Positions 7,694 to 16,083 of a DNA stretch of 64,000 nt are shown one piece after another. Below the pieces are notes generated by a model that worked only from the letters and a program-made list of their open reading frames with translations, made no database searches and was not told the origin of the DNA. Within the stretch, counting starts at the first letter, position 1, and every line of letters begins with the position of its first letter. The stretch is from Microbacterium proteolyticum (GTDB taxonomy: Bacteria > Actinomycetota > Actinomycetes > Actinomycetales > Microbacteriaceae), in assembly GCF_014192415.1 (NCBI RefSeq), contig NZ_JACHXY010000001.1:1752928-1816927 (forward strand). The letters are read 5' to 3'. The translations under genes were made by a program, and so were the position numbers.

Positions 7694-9235
7694 TCAGGCC
7701 ACCGTCACGGTGAGCTCGTGCCATCCCGTCGCGCCGTCGGGGGCGGGCGGCGCCGGCGCGTCGGTCTGCGTCTGACCGTCGGCCGATATGGCGCGGCAGC
7801 GCACGGTGTGCGAGCCGCTCGTCGCCTCCCACGCCAGGCTCCACTGCACCCAGGTGTCGGCCGAGATGGCCGCGGCGAGGGTCGCCGGTTGCCACGCCCC
7901 GTCGTCGATCTGCACCTCGACCCCGGACACGCCCACGTGGGTCTGCCAGGCGACGCCCGCGATCACGGCGGCGCCCGCCTCGACGCGGGCGCCGGCCCGC
8001 GGGACGTCGATGCGCGACTGGAGTTTCACGGGGCCGCGCTCCGACCAGCCGCGCGGGGTCCAGTACCCCTCGGCCCGGTCGTAGCGGGTGACCTCGAGCT
8101 CGGTCACCCATTTGGTGGCGGAGACATACCCGTACAGGCCCGGGACGACCATGCGCACCGGGAAGCCGTGCTCGATCGGCAGTGGCTCGCCGTTCATGCC
8201 GATGGCGAGGAGCGCGTCACGGTCGTCGGTGAGTGCTTCGAGAGGACTGGATGCCGTGAACCCGTCGATCGAGCGCGACAGCACCATGTCGGCCTCGGCG
8301 GTCGGCCGTGCGCGGGCGAGAACCTCCCGCAGCGGCACGCCGAGCCAGCGGGCGGTTCCGATGAGCGACCCGCCCACCTCGTTCGAGACGCAGGTCAAGG
8401 TGGCGACGGTCTCCTTCGGGGCGAGGTCGAGCAGGTCGTCCCAGCGCAGCACGACCTCCTGTTCGACGAGTCCGTGCACGCGCAGGGTCCAGTCGGCGGG
8501 GTCGACCTGGGGCACGACGAGGGCGGTGTCGATGCGGTAGAAGTCGGCCGTGGGGGTGATGACCGGCGAGAGGCCGTCGATGCCGAGTTCCGCCGCCGCC
8601 GGCACGTCCGTCGTCGTCGTCGGTGTCGGAAGGCGCAGGGCCGCGCGCACGGCGCTCACCGCGCGAGCGCCGGAGCTCAGCGCGAACGAGCCGGCGGCGG
8701 CGAGCGCCCCGGCCGCGACCGCGATGCCCGAGAGCGCGAGCACGCTCCGGCGGGTCAGTCCCTCGTCGGCCGCGAGCCCGGAGCGCGGCCCTCGACGCAG
8801 GCGTCCGATGAGCCACGCCGTCGCCGCCGAGGCCACGCCGGCCGCGACGATCGAGGGTACGGGCGACAGCATGCCCGCGTCGGAGCGGGTCAGCGCCACG
8901 ATCGCGCCCACGACACCCAGCGCGCCGAGGACCACGCGGCCCCACGGGGGCCGGTGCCACTCGAGCACTCCGGCCGCACCCGCCACCGCGAGCAGCAGTA
9001 CCGCGATGCCGACGAGGAGCGCCGCCTTGTCGCCGGTGCCGAAGAGGCTGATGGCGAGGTTCTTCGCCCACGCGGGGGCGATGTCGATCATTCCGCCGCC
9101 GATGACCGCGAAAGGGCTCGCGGTGGGGGCGACGAGGGCCGCGACGAGTTCGCCGAGCCCGGCGCCGAGGGCGGTCGCGCCGACGGCGGCGACGGCGGCA
9201 GGCAGGTCGCGGGTTCGAACGGAGGCGGAGGGCAC
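7694..9235 (-). CDS. Membrane-anchored molybdopterin-dependent oxidoreductase (sulfite-oxidase-like)
   Basis: Predicted to face the outside of the cell and carry a molybdenum cofactor. The 513-residue protein has about five N-terminal hydrophobic segments within residues 10-195, then a sulfite-oxidase-type catalytic domain: the cofactor cysteine lies in ATLTCVSNEVGGSLIG near 280, with HGFPVRMVVPGLYG near 355 and TELEVT after it. A C-terminal dimerisation-like beta domain (SGVEVQIDDGAW) follows. It starts with GTG at 9235, which sits exactly seven bases after a TAGGCT -10 box, so the message is probably leaderless. Substrate unknown; sulfite oxidation is not proven for this membrane subgroup. 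Confidence 0.85.
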   Translation of the reverse strand: MPSASVRTRDLPAAVAAVGATALGAGLGELVAALVAPTASPFAVIGGGMIDIAPAWAKNLAISLFGTGDKAALLVGIAVLLLAVAGAAGVLEWHRPPWGRVVLGALGVVGAIVALTRSDAGMLSPVPSIVAAGVASAATAWLIGRLRRGPRSGLAADEGLTRRSVLALSGIAVAAGALAAAGSFALSSGARAVSAVRAALRLPTPTTTTDVPAAAELGIDGLSPVITPTADFYRIDTALVVPQVDPADWTLRVHGLVEQEVVLRWDDLLDLAPKETVATLTCVSNEVGGSLIGTARWLGVPLREVLARARPTAEADMVLSRSIDGFTASSPLEALTDDRDALLAIGMNGEPLPIEHGFPVRMVVPGLYGYVSATKWVTELEVTRYDRAEGYWTPRGWSERGPVKLQSRIDVPRAGARVEAGAAVIAGVAWQTHVGVSGVEVQIDDGAWQPATLAAAISADTWVQWSLAWEATSGSHTVRCRAISADGQTQTDAPAPPAPDGATGWHELTVTVA

Positions 9236-9241
9236 GAACGG

Positions 9242-9247
9242 AGCCTA
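9242..9247 (-). promoter_or_regulatory. -10 box (TAGGCT) for leaderless molybdoenzyme gene
   Basis: Read on the minus strand, TAGGCT occupies -12 to -7 from the GTG start at 9235. No Shine-Dalgarno sequence fits in the six-base gap. Confidence 0.5.
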
Positions 9248-9337
9248 TGGATGCCGGGCCCGGCCGGGGCCGTCCGCGTCAGAACTCACAGCCAACCGGA
9301 ACCCCGTGCCCCCCGCCCTGCTGCCCCCGCACGCGAG

Positions 9338-9343
9338 TAGCGT
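9338..9343 (+). promoter_or_regulatory. -10 box (TAGCGT) for leaderless alpha/beta hydrolase gene
   Basis: TAGCGT lies at -12 to -7 from the ATG at 9350, leaving no room for a ribosome-binding site. Confidence 0.5.
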
Positions 9344-9349
9344 GCTGGC

Positions 9350-10516
9350 ATGCCCGAGATCCTGCGGTCCCTCCGCCGCCCCGCGGCCGGAGGGGCGCCG
9401 GCGTTCGATCTCGGGTACGTGCGCTCAGGTCCCCGGGGGGCGACGCCCGTGCTGGTCATCCCGGGAGGACCGGGGCTCGCGTCGGTGCTGCCGTATCGGG
9501 GTCTCCGGCGGTGGGCGGCGAGCGGCGGCCTCGACGTGGTCATGGTCGAGCACCGCGGTGTCGGCCGCTCACGCCGTGATCTCGACGGCCGGCCCCTGCC
9601 GCCCGAGGCGATGCGCATCACCGCGGTGCTCGACGACCTCGCGGCCGTGCTCGACGCGGAGGGGATCGACCGCGCGGTGGTCGTCGGTTCCTCGTACGGC
9701 AGCTACCTCTCGATGGCGTTCGGGGTGCGGCATCCGGAGCGCGTGAGATCCATGCTGCTCGACTCGGCTCTGCAGTCCACCCGCGACGTCGGCCTGGAGC
9801 GTGTGCGCCTGCGGGAGCTGTTCTGGGATGCCGACGACGACATGTCCCGCGGTGTGAGGCGCCTCATCGCGGGAGGCGTCACACCGCGCGTCGTGCTCGA
9901 CATCGTGCGCGCGGCGTACGAGCTGGGCGGCCCCGACCTCGTCCGTCCGCTCCTGCGGCATCGGCCCGGCCTCACGTGGCGTGCGCTCGGTGCCTACGCC
10001 ACGCGCGATGGGGGACTTCCGCGCATCCCCGGGATCTACGAATTCGATCTGGTCGGAACGATCGCGTTCCGCGAGCTGGGCTACGCCGGCACGCCCGACG
10101 GCCACCCGCTCGACCCGGCGTCGACGTACCTGCCGCTCGCGCCCGGCTTCCCGGCGTTCGACCGTGAGCCGTACGATCTCGTCGAGGCAGTGGGCTCGTT
10201 CGACTTTCCGCTCGTGGTGCTCTCGGGCGACCGGGATCTGCGCACGCCTCCGGCGGTCGCCGAGCGGGTGGCGGCGTCGGCTCCGGATGCCACGCTGGTT
10301 CGCATCCGCAACGGACACAGTGCCCTCGACACCCACCCCCTCGCTCTGCTGAACGTGGCGCGGCGGCTCGTGCGGGGGCAGCAGGCGCTGCTTCACGGCG
10401 ACGAGGCGGCCCTCGACCGGTTGCCGCGAAAGGGGGTGTCGGCGTCGTTCCCTCGACTGCTGCTGCACGTCGCGCATCTCGACGCGGTGCTGCGCCGCCG
10501 CGTGCGGGCACGATGA
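9350..10516 (+). CDS. Alpha/beta hydrolase, proline-iminopeptidase-like
   Basis: Serine hydrolase of the S33 peptidase-like group, acting in the cytoplasm as no signal peptide is seen. In the 388-residue protein the oxyanion motif PGGPGLAS is near residue 40, the nucleophile is Ser115 in GSSYGS, the acid is in LSGDRDLRTP near 293, and the histidine is in RNGHSALDTHP near 322. The VMVEHRGVGRS stretch is the usual strand-loop before the nucleophile. The ATG at 9350 is preceded by a -10 box at leaderless spacing. It may cleave N-terminal proline peptides or small esters; the sequence does not decide. Confidence 0.82.
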   Translation: MPEILRSLRRPAAGGAPAFDLGYVRSGPRGATPVLVIPGGPGLASVLPYRGLRRWAASGGLDVVMVEHRGVGRSRRDLDGRPLPPEAMRITAVLDDLAAVLDAEGIDRAVVVGSSYGSYLSMAFGVRHPERVRSMLLDSALQSTRDVGLERVRLRELFWDADDDMSRGVRRLIAGGVTPRVVLDIVRAAYELGGPDLVRPLLRHRPGLTWRALGAYATRDGGLPRIPGIYEFDLVGTIAFRELGYAGTPDGHPLDPASTYLPLAPGFPAFDREPYDLVEAVGSFDFPLVVLSGDRDLRTPPAVAERVAASAPDATLVRIRNGHSALDTHPLALLNVARRLVRGQQALLHGDEAALDRLPRKGVSASFPRLLLHVAHLDAVLRRRVRAR

Positions 10517-10603
10517 GCCGGCCGGGCTGAGACGTCATTCCCGCGGCGGCATCCCGCCCGCAGCGCGCCGCTCCCACTCGTCGTGCGACGCCTGGCCTGA
10601 CGT

Positions 10604-11050
10604 CTACCGTCGCCGTCGCCGTCGCGGTGAGCCGTGCGCCCGATCCGATCGATCCCGTGCCAGGCCCTCATGCTTCGAGAAGAACGCCACCATCGCCCGC
10701 ATCACGAGCGCTGCACCGACGACGAGCACGACGGCCGCGGCGGCACGGAACGTCGAGATGAGGAGCGCGACCGCCGTCACGCCGATGGCGGCGGTCGCGA
10801 ACCACCATTCGGCGCCCGCGCAGAGGATCGCCGCGATTCCGAAGGGGACCGACGCTGCGACGCGGAGCAGCGTCGCTTCGTCCACGCGCGTGGAATTCGC
10901 GCGCCGGTCGCGTCTGCGGACACCCTCTTGCGGGTGGACGGGTGTGCGCGCCGAGGCGTCAGGGTCGGACACGACGGACCGGCTCACGGCCGGTGCGACA
11001 GCCGGCACAGCTTCTCCCGCCGGACCCTCCACCGGGGTCGTCTCGGTCAT
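10604..11050 (-). CDS. Small two-helix membrane protein, function unknown
   Basis: A 148-residue protein starting MTETTPVEGP at an ATG preceded by GGAGAGG. The first 65 residues are hydrophilic and rich in Pro, Ala and Arg; two hydrophobic segments follow, roughly residues 70-92 and 93-118, and the tail is extremely basic, ending PRRRRRR. The charge pattern suggests a basic cytoplasmic tail. I do not recognise a family. It converges with the hydrolase gene. Confidence 0.6.
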   Translation of the reverse strand: MTETTPVEGPAGEAVPAVAPAVSRSVVSDPDASARTPVHPQEGVRRRDRRANSTRVDEATLLRVAASVPFGIAAILCAGAEWWFATAAIGVTAVALLISTFRAAAAVVLVVGAALVMRAMVAFFSKHEGLARDRSDRAHGSPRRRRRR

Positions 11051-11493
11051 GTCTGCCTCTCCGTTCGGTCGGCGCGCGAGCTGATGCGTCCGTGGGGGTT
11101 CTGGCTGCTCCCGGGAGTGCGGACGTATCCCGCCGGTTCGTTCGACCGGTTGCGGCAGTGTGCCGGTGGGAGCGATGCCGAGCAGCTGGACGCCCCGTGA
11201 CGTTCTCCGGATGCGCGTACTCGCGGTGTCGGAGAACCGTGATGAGTGTGGTGATCGGGTGTCGAGGATCGAGGCGGGCGTCTTGATCGAGAACACCGGC
11301 CATCGGCGCCGTGGATCTGCCGATGGCGGCGGCATGACGGTGATCTTCTCGGCGACGAAAGGTCACCGTTCGGGTTCGAGCGGGCGAAGATCAGAACGTC
11401 GCCGTGTCACATGAAGGACGGAACAGCGCGCATCTGGCGAATCCGGCTCGTCCTGCGCCGACCGTACCATGCGGCGACCGTGCGGACCGCCCC
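11051..11493. other. Divergent intergenic region with two small hairpins
   Basis: No convincing gene. Two inverted repeats are visible: GTTCTCCG/CGGAGAAC (11202-11209 and 11230-11237) and GCCATCGGC/GCCGATGGC (11299-11307 and 11319-11327). A possible -10 box TACCAT lies at 11465-11470, ahead of the acyl-CoA-dehydrogenase-like gene. Open frames here have poor codon patterns and no ribosome-binding sites. Confidence 0.35.
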
Positions 11494-12606
11494 ATGTCGG
11501 GACCGGACGTCGGTGTCAAGGATCTGCCCGAAACACGCGCGCGCGCGGATCCTGGCGACGTGACCGACGGCGACCATCCCCCCTTCCCGCTCCTCGTGCC
11601 CGACGACACCCCCGGCCTCGCGGGCGTTCGTGTCGCCCTGGAGCGGGCGGATGCCGTCGACGGCCTCGGCACGGACATCGTCGCCACCCTCGCGTGGGTG
11701 GTGGACATCGCCCGGCCGGCCTCGGTCGCGGCGACGTGGGAGCTGCTCGCGTCGGTGGCGGCACGCGACGTCGCCGCCGCCCGCGTGCTCGAGCCGCACC
11801 TCGACGCGCTCACCATCCTCGGCGAGGCCGCCGCGTCGGGCTTCGCGATCGAGGTCGACGCGACCGGTACCTGGGGTGTCTTCGCCGCCGAGGGTCCGGG
11901 CATGCGGCTCGAGGCGCGACTCGACGCGGGTACCTGGACGCTGCACGGGACCAAGCCGTGGTGCTCGCTCGCCGCCGACCTCGACCGCGCACTCGTCACG
12001 GCCTGGATCGACGATGAGCGACGACAGCTCTTCGCGCTCGACCTGCGCGACGCAACCGTGACGGCGCGCCCGGGCCCGTGGCACGCCCGCGGACTCGACC
12101 GCGTCGTCAGCGCGCCAATCGACGTCGCGGGTGCCCGAGCCGTGCCGGTGGGCGATGCCGGGTGGTATCTGCGTCGGCCCGGCTTCGCCCACGGCGGGGT
12201 GGGGGTCGCGGCGTGCTGGTGGGGCGGGGCGATGCCCCTGCGCGGAGCGCTCGCCGCCGCCGCCGCAAGAGACCGCGCGGATCAGGTCTCGCGCGTGCAC
12301 CTCGGCCGAGCCGACACGGCTCTCTGGGCCGCCCGCGCCGTGCTCGTCGAGACCGCGCGGGCGTTCGACGCCGGGGGCACGGCATCCGAGGGACTCCGCG
12401 CCGCCCGCGCGCGCACCGTCGTGGCCGACGCGGTCGAGACGACGATCTCCCAGGCCGCCCACGCCCTGGGTCCCTCGCCCCTCGTCGCCGACGAGGCGCA
12501 CGCGCGGCGGGTTTCCGACCTGCAGGTGTACGTGCGGCAGCACCACGGCGACCGCGACCTCGCGAGGATCGGCGGCGACGTGGCACGGGGAGGGGCAGCA
12601 TGGTGA
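11494..12606 (+). CDS. Acyl-CoA dehydrogenase-like protein
   Basis: A 370-residue protein with the middle beta domain and C-terminal helical layout of acyl-CoA dehydrogenases: GTWTLHGTKPWCSLA near 150 resembles the flavin-loop motif G-x-K-x-[YF]-[IC]-[ST], and the C-terminal half (DLQVYVRQHHGDRDLARIG) resembles the CoA/flavin contact helices. The N-terminus is shortened compared with a full ~380-400 residue enzyme and the usual catalytic glutamate is not obvious, so activity is uncertain. It is the first gene of a coupled trio with a PIG-L/methyltransferase fusion and a glycosyltransferase, a set seen in many bacteria. ATG 11494 is chosen; 11404 is a possible longer start. Confidence 0.7.
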   Translation: MSGPDVGVKDLPETRARADPGDVTDGDHPPFPLLVPDDTPGLAGVRVALERADAVDGLGTDIVATLAWVVDIARPASVAATWELLASVAARDVAAARVLEPHLDALTILGEAAASGFAIEVDATGTWGVFAAEGPGMRLEARLDAGTWTLHGTKPWCSLAADLDRALVTAWIDDERRQLFALDLRDATVTARPGPWHARGLDRVVSAPIDVAGARAVPVGDAGWYLRRPGFAHGGVGVAACWWGGAMPLRGALAAAAARDRADQVSRVHLGRADTALWAARAVLVETARAFDAGGTASEGLRAARARTVVADAVETTISQAAHALGPSPLVADEAHARRVSDLQVYVRQHHGDRDLARIGGDVARGGAAW

Positions 12607-13967
12607 GCTTCGACCACCGCGATCCGGGTACCGACGAAGGCGTCTGGACCGCCGCCCTCCGCCGCGATCTCCCCGCGCTCGACTTCGACATCGACCGTCT
12701 GATCGTCGTCGCCGCGCACCCCGACGACGAGACCCTCGGGGCGGCGGGCATCCTGGCCACGGCCGCCGTTCGCGGCATCCGGGTCGAGCTGATCGTCGTG
12801 ACCGACGGCGAACGGTCGCACCCCGCCTCGCCCACGCACTCACCGGCCACGCTCGCGCTGCTGCGCCGTCGCGAGTTGCGCTCCGCCGTGGAGACGCTCG
12901 GGCTCAGCGCCGAACCGCTGTTCCTCGGCCTCCCCGACGGGGGGACCGACGAGTATCGGGATGCCATCGCCACAGCTCTCGGCGACGCTCTCGACCGGGC
13001 CGGTTCCGACCGCGTGCTGGTGCTGTCGCCCTGGATCGGAGACGGGCACCGCGACCACCGCGTCGTCGGCGAGATCGTCGAGGAGGTGTGCGGGGCCCGC
13101 GGCGTACGCTCGCGCGCGTTCCCGATCTGGTTGTGGCACTGGGGCGGACCTGACGACGTGCCGTGGGACGCCGCCGAGCGTCTCGTGCTCGACGCGGAGA
13201 TTCGGGATGCCAAGACCCGCGCCCTCGACGTCCACGCCAGTCAGCTCCAGCCGTTGTCGCCGGCGCCCGGCGACGAGCCGATGGTGCACGCGCTCATGCG
13301 TGCGCACTTCGAGCGGGATGCCGAGGTGTTCTTCGCGCCCGCGCCCGCGCCCGCCCCGGAATCCACCGTCGGCCAGGCGTATTTCGACGATATCTACGCC
13401 CGGCACGACGATCCGTGGGGCTTCGATTCGCGCTGGTACGAGGAGCGCAAGCGCGCCGTGCTGCTCGCCGCCCTCCCGCGGCGCCGGTACCGGGCCACGT
13501 TCGAGGCGGGCTGCTCGACGGGCGCGCTCACGGTGGAGCTGGCCGGCCGGAGCGATCGCGTACTCGCCGTCGACCTCGCCGCCGCCGCCCTCGACCGCGC
13601 TCGCCGACGGATGCCGGACGACGCGAACGTCGAGCTGCGCCGCGGTACCCTCCCCGACGACTGGCCCGCGGGCGAGTTCGACCTCGTGGTGCTGTCGGAG
13701 GTGGCCTACTACTGGGCGGGGGCCGACCTGGATCGCGGGCTCACCGCCGCCGTCGCCTCACTGAGCGCCGACGGTCACCTCGTGGCCTGCCACTGGCGGC
13801 ATCCGGTCGCGGAGTACCCCCGCACCGGTGACAGCGTCCACGATGCGCTCGCCGAACGAGCCGACCTGGTGCGCCTGGTCCGGCACGAGGAAGAAGACTT
13901 CGTGCTCGAGGTGTTCGCGCGCCCCGGGGCGCGGTCGGTGGCGACCGAGGCGGGGCTCGCGCCGTGA
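12600..13967 (+). CDS. PIG-L family deacetylase fused to class I SAM-dependent methyltransferase
   Basis: Two-domain cytoplasmic enzyme of 455 residues. The N-terminal PIG-L domain has the metal motif AAHPDDETLGAAG near residue 38 and DGHRDHRVVG near 148, both typical of N-acetylglucosaminyl deacetylases. The C-terminal half has FDDIYARHDDPWGF near 262 and a degenerate SAM motif FEAGCSTGALT near 300, as in nodulation-NodS-like methyltransferases. An APAPAPAPE linker joins them. The start overlaps the previous gene (ATG 12600, or GTG 12603 in a GTGA overlap). Predicted to deacetylate and then N-methylate a sugar amine made or moved by the neighbouring glycosyltransferase; the product is unknown. 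Confidence 0.85.
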   Translation: MVSFDHRDPGTDEGVWTAALRRDLPALDFDIDRLIVVAAHPDDETLGAAGILATAAVRGIRVELIVVTDGERSHPASPTHSPATLALLRRRELRSAVETLGLSAEPLFLGLPDGGTDEYRDAIATALGDALDRAGSDRVLVLSPWIGDGHRDHRVVGEIVEEVCGARGVRSRAFPIWLWHWGGPDDVPWDAAERLVLDAEIRDAKTRALDVHASQLQPLSPAPGDEPMVHALMRAHFERDAEVFFAPAPAPAPESTVGQAYFDDIYARHDDPWGFDSRWYEERKRAVLLAALPRRRYRATFEAGCSTGALTVELAGRSDRVLAVDLAAAALDRARRRMPDDANVELRRGTLPDDWPAGEFDLVVLSEVAYYWAGADLDRGLTAAVASLSADGHLVACHWRHPVAEYPRTGDSVHDALAERADLVRLVRHEEEDFVLEVFARPGARSVATEAGLAP

Positions 13968-14683
13968 GAGCGGTGGCGGTCGTCATCCCCGCGCACGACG
14001 AAGAAGACCTGATCGGGCGGTGTCTGTCATCGGTCGGGAGGGCGGTGTCGCACGCGCGCGAGCGCACCCCCGACCTCGCCGCGGTCGTGGTCGTCGTGCT
14101 CGACGCGTGCACCGACGGCACCGGACTGCAGGTGGGACGATGGCCGGTCGAGGCCGTCGAGATCAGCGCCCGCCGGGTCGGCGCCGCCCGTCGGACCGGC
14201 GTCGCGCACGCCCTGTCGACGCTGGATGCGAGCCCGCACGACACCTGGATCGCGATGACGGATGCCGACACGGTCGTCCCCGCGGACTGGATCAGCCATC
14301 AGCTCGATCTCGCCGACGTCGGCGTCGACCTCGTCCTCGGAACCGTGCGCCCCGACTTCGCCGACCTCAGCGCCCGGCACGTCGCGTACTGGCGCGCGAC
14401 GCACCACCGCGGCCACCCGCGCGGCAACGTCCACGGTGCCAATCTCGGCGTTCGAGCGAGCACGTATCTCGAGGCCGGTGGCATCCCGGATCTGGCCGCG
14501 CACGAAGATGTCGCCCTCGTGCGCGCGGCCCGGGAGATCGGTGCGACCGAGCGCGCGAGCGACGTCCACGAAGTCGAGACGTCGGGCCGCCTCGTCGGGC
14601 GCACCCCCGCCGGATACGCCGCGTTCCTCGCGCGCGTGCACGCCTGGATCGACGCTCCCTCGCTGGCCGCGCCCGGGGCCTGA
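13964..14683 (+). CDS. GT2 family glycosyltransferase
   Basis: Cytoplasmic GT-A-fold glycosyltransferase of 239 residues. It begins VRAVAVVIPAHDEEDLIGR, the usual nucleotide-binding strand, and shows a DxD-like metal site in MTDADTVVP near 95, and NLGVRASTYLEAGG near 160 as the acceptor region. No membrane segment is present. The GTG start lies in a GTGA overlap with the deacetylase/methyltransferase, so the three proteins are made together. A lipid- or aminosugar-linked acceptor is plausible from context but not shown. Confidence 0.85.
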   Translation: MRAVAVVIPAHDEEDLIGRCLSSVGRAVSHARERTPDLAAVVVVVLDACTDGTGLQVGRWPVEAVEISARRVGAARRTGVAHALSTLDASPHDTWIAMTDADTVVPADWISHQLDLADVGVDLVLGTVRPDFADLSARHVAYWRATHHRGHPRGNVHGANLGVRASTYLEAGGIPDLAAHEDVALVRAAREIGATERASDVHEVETSGRLVGRTPAGYAAFLARVHAWIDAPSLAAPGA

Positions 14684-14768
14684 CGCATCGACCGGGGGCT
14701 CGTCAACCACCTCGGCGCGCCGCCGCCTCGGGGCGCACACTGGGCGTCCCCGGAACGAGAGGCACGAC

Positions 14769-15950
14769 ATGAAGGCACTGACCTGGCAGGGCAAGCGCAA
14801 CGTGAGCGTCGAGGAGGTACCCGATCCCGAGATCCTCGAACCGACGGATGCCATCGTGAAGATCACCTCGACGGCGATCTGCGGCTCCGACCTGCACCTG
14901 TACGAGCTGTTCGGCCCGTTTATCGACAAGGGCGACGTGCTCGGGCACGAGCCGATGGGCGTCGTGGTCGAGGTCGGCTCCGCCGTGACGAACCTCGCGG
15001 TGGGCGACCGCATCGTCGTCCCCTTCAACATCTCGTGCGGGCATTGCTTCATGTGCCGCCGCGGCCTGCAGTCGCAGTGCGAGACGACCCAGGTGCGCGA
15101 GTACGGCAGCGGTGCCGCACTCTTCGGCTACACCAAGCTCTACGGCCAGGTGCCGGGCGGCCAGGCCGAGTACCTGCGCGTGCCGTTGGCCGACTACAAC
15201 CACATCCGCGTCGGCGACGACCTGCCCGACGACCGCTACCTCTTCCTCAGCGACATCGTCCCGACCGCGTGGCAGGGCGTGCAGTACGCGAGCGTCCCCG
15301 AGGGGGGAACGCTCGCGGTGATGGGACTCGGCCCGGTCGGTCAGTTCGCCGCCCGCATCGGCGTGCACCTCGGCTACCGCGTGCTCGCCATCGAGCCCGA
15401 GCCGGAGCGCCGCGCGATGGCCGAGCGCCACGGCGTCCTCACCTACGACCTCACCGATACGGTCGTCGACGAGCTCGTCGACCTCACCGAGGGCCGTGGA
15501 GCCGATGCGGTGGTGGATGCCGTCGGCATGGAGGCCCATGGCAACCGCGGCATCGCCCTCGCGCAGAGCGCCGTCGGGCTGCTCCCCGACGCCCTCGCGC
15601 AGAAACTCATGGACAAGGCGGGGCTCGACCGGCTCGCCGCCGTCTACGCCTCGATCGACCTCGTGCGCCGCGGGGGCACCGTGTCGCTCAGCGGGGTGTA
15701 TGCCGGCGAGGCAGACGTGCTGCCCATGAAGACGATGTTCGACAAGCAGCTGAACTTCCGCATGGGCCAGTGCAACGTCAAGCGGTGGATCGACGATCTG
15801 CTCCCGCTCGTCGAGGACCCCGCCGACCCGCTGGGCGTCATGGATCTGGTCACCCACCACGCGCCGCTCGAAGACGCCCCCGGCCTGTACGAGACGTTCC
15901 AGAAGAAGGAGGACGGCTGCATCAAGGTCGTCCTGCGCCCCGGCACCTGA
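14769..15950 (+). CDS. Zinc-dependent alcohol dehydrogenase family protein (formaldehyde-dehydrogenase-like)
   Basis: NAD(P)-dependent medium-chain dehydrogenase of 393 residues. The catalytic zinc ligands are in TAICGSDLHLY near 38 and VLGHEPMG near 60; the structural zinc cysteines are in SCGHCFMCRRGLQSQC near 93-108; the Rossmann motif is VMGLGPVGQFAA near 185. The long insertion after the Rossmann fold (AQSAVGLLPDALAQKL near 280) is characteristic of glutathione-independent formaldehyde-dehydrogenase relatives. ATG 14769 follows an AGAGG site. It stands alone and ends at a strong hairpin. The alcohol or aldehyde substrate is not clear. Confidence 0.87.
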   Translation: MKALTWQGKRNVSVEEVPDPEILEPTDAIVKITSTAICGSDLHLYELFGPFIDKGDVLGHEPMGVVVEVGSAVTNLAVGDRIVVPFNISCGHCFMCRRGLQSQCETTQVREYGSGAALFGYTKLYGQVPGGQAEYLRVPLADYNHIRVGDDLPDDRYLFLSDIVPTAWQGVQYASVPEGGTLAVMGLGPVGQFAARIGVHLGYRVLAIEPEPERRAMAERHGVLTYDLTDTVVDELVDLTEGRGADAVVDAVGMEAHGNRGIALAQSAVGLLPDALAQKLMDKAGLDRLAAVYASIDLVRRGGTVSLSGVYAGEADVLPMKTMFDKQLNFRMGQCNVKRWIDDLLPLVEDPADPLGVMDLVTHHAPLEDAPGLYETFQKKEDGCIKVVLRPGT

Positions 15951-16003
15951 CGCGCTCCCCGCCGGCCCCGCGCGCAACGTGGAGCCGGCCGCTGCCGTCG
16001 AGT

Positions 16004-16050
16004 GTCCAGGACACGCCGCACTCTCCGAGCCGGTGCGGCGTGTTCTGGAC
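16004..16050. terminator. 18-bp-stem bidirectional terminator
   Basis: Arms at 16004-16021 and 16033-16050 pair at 17 of 18 positions around an 11-base loop. The element lies between the converging dehydrogenase and ATP-grasp genes. Confidence 0.8.
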
Positions 16051-16083
16051 GCTCGCCACAGAGATGCGGGGGATGCCGCGGTG

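Noticed and set aside
11160..11414. Possible 84-residue gene in the divergent gap
   Set aside because: No ribosome-binding site, Arg/Ser-rich composition and no recognisable features.
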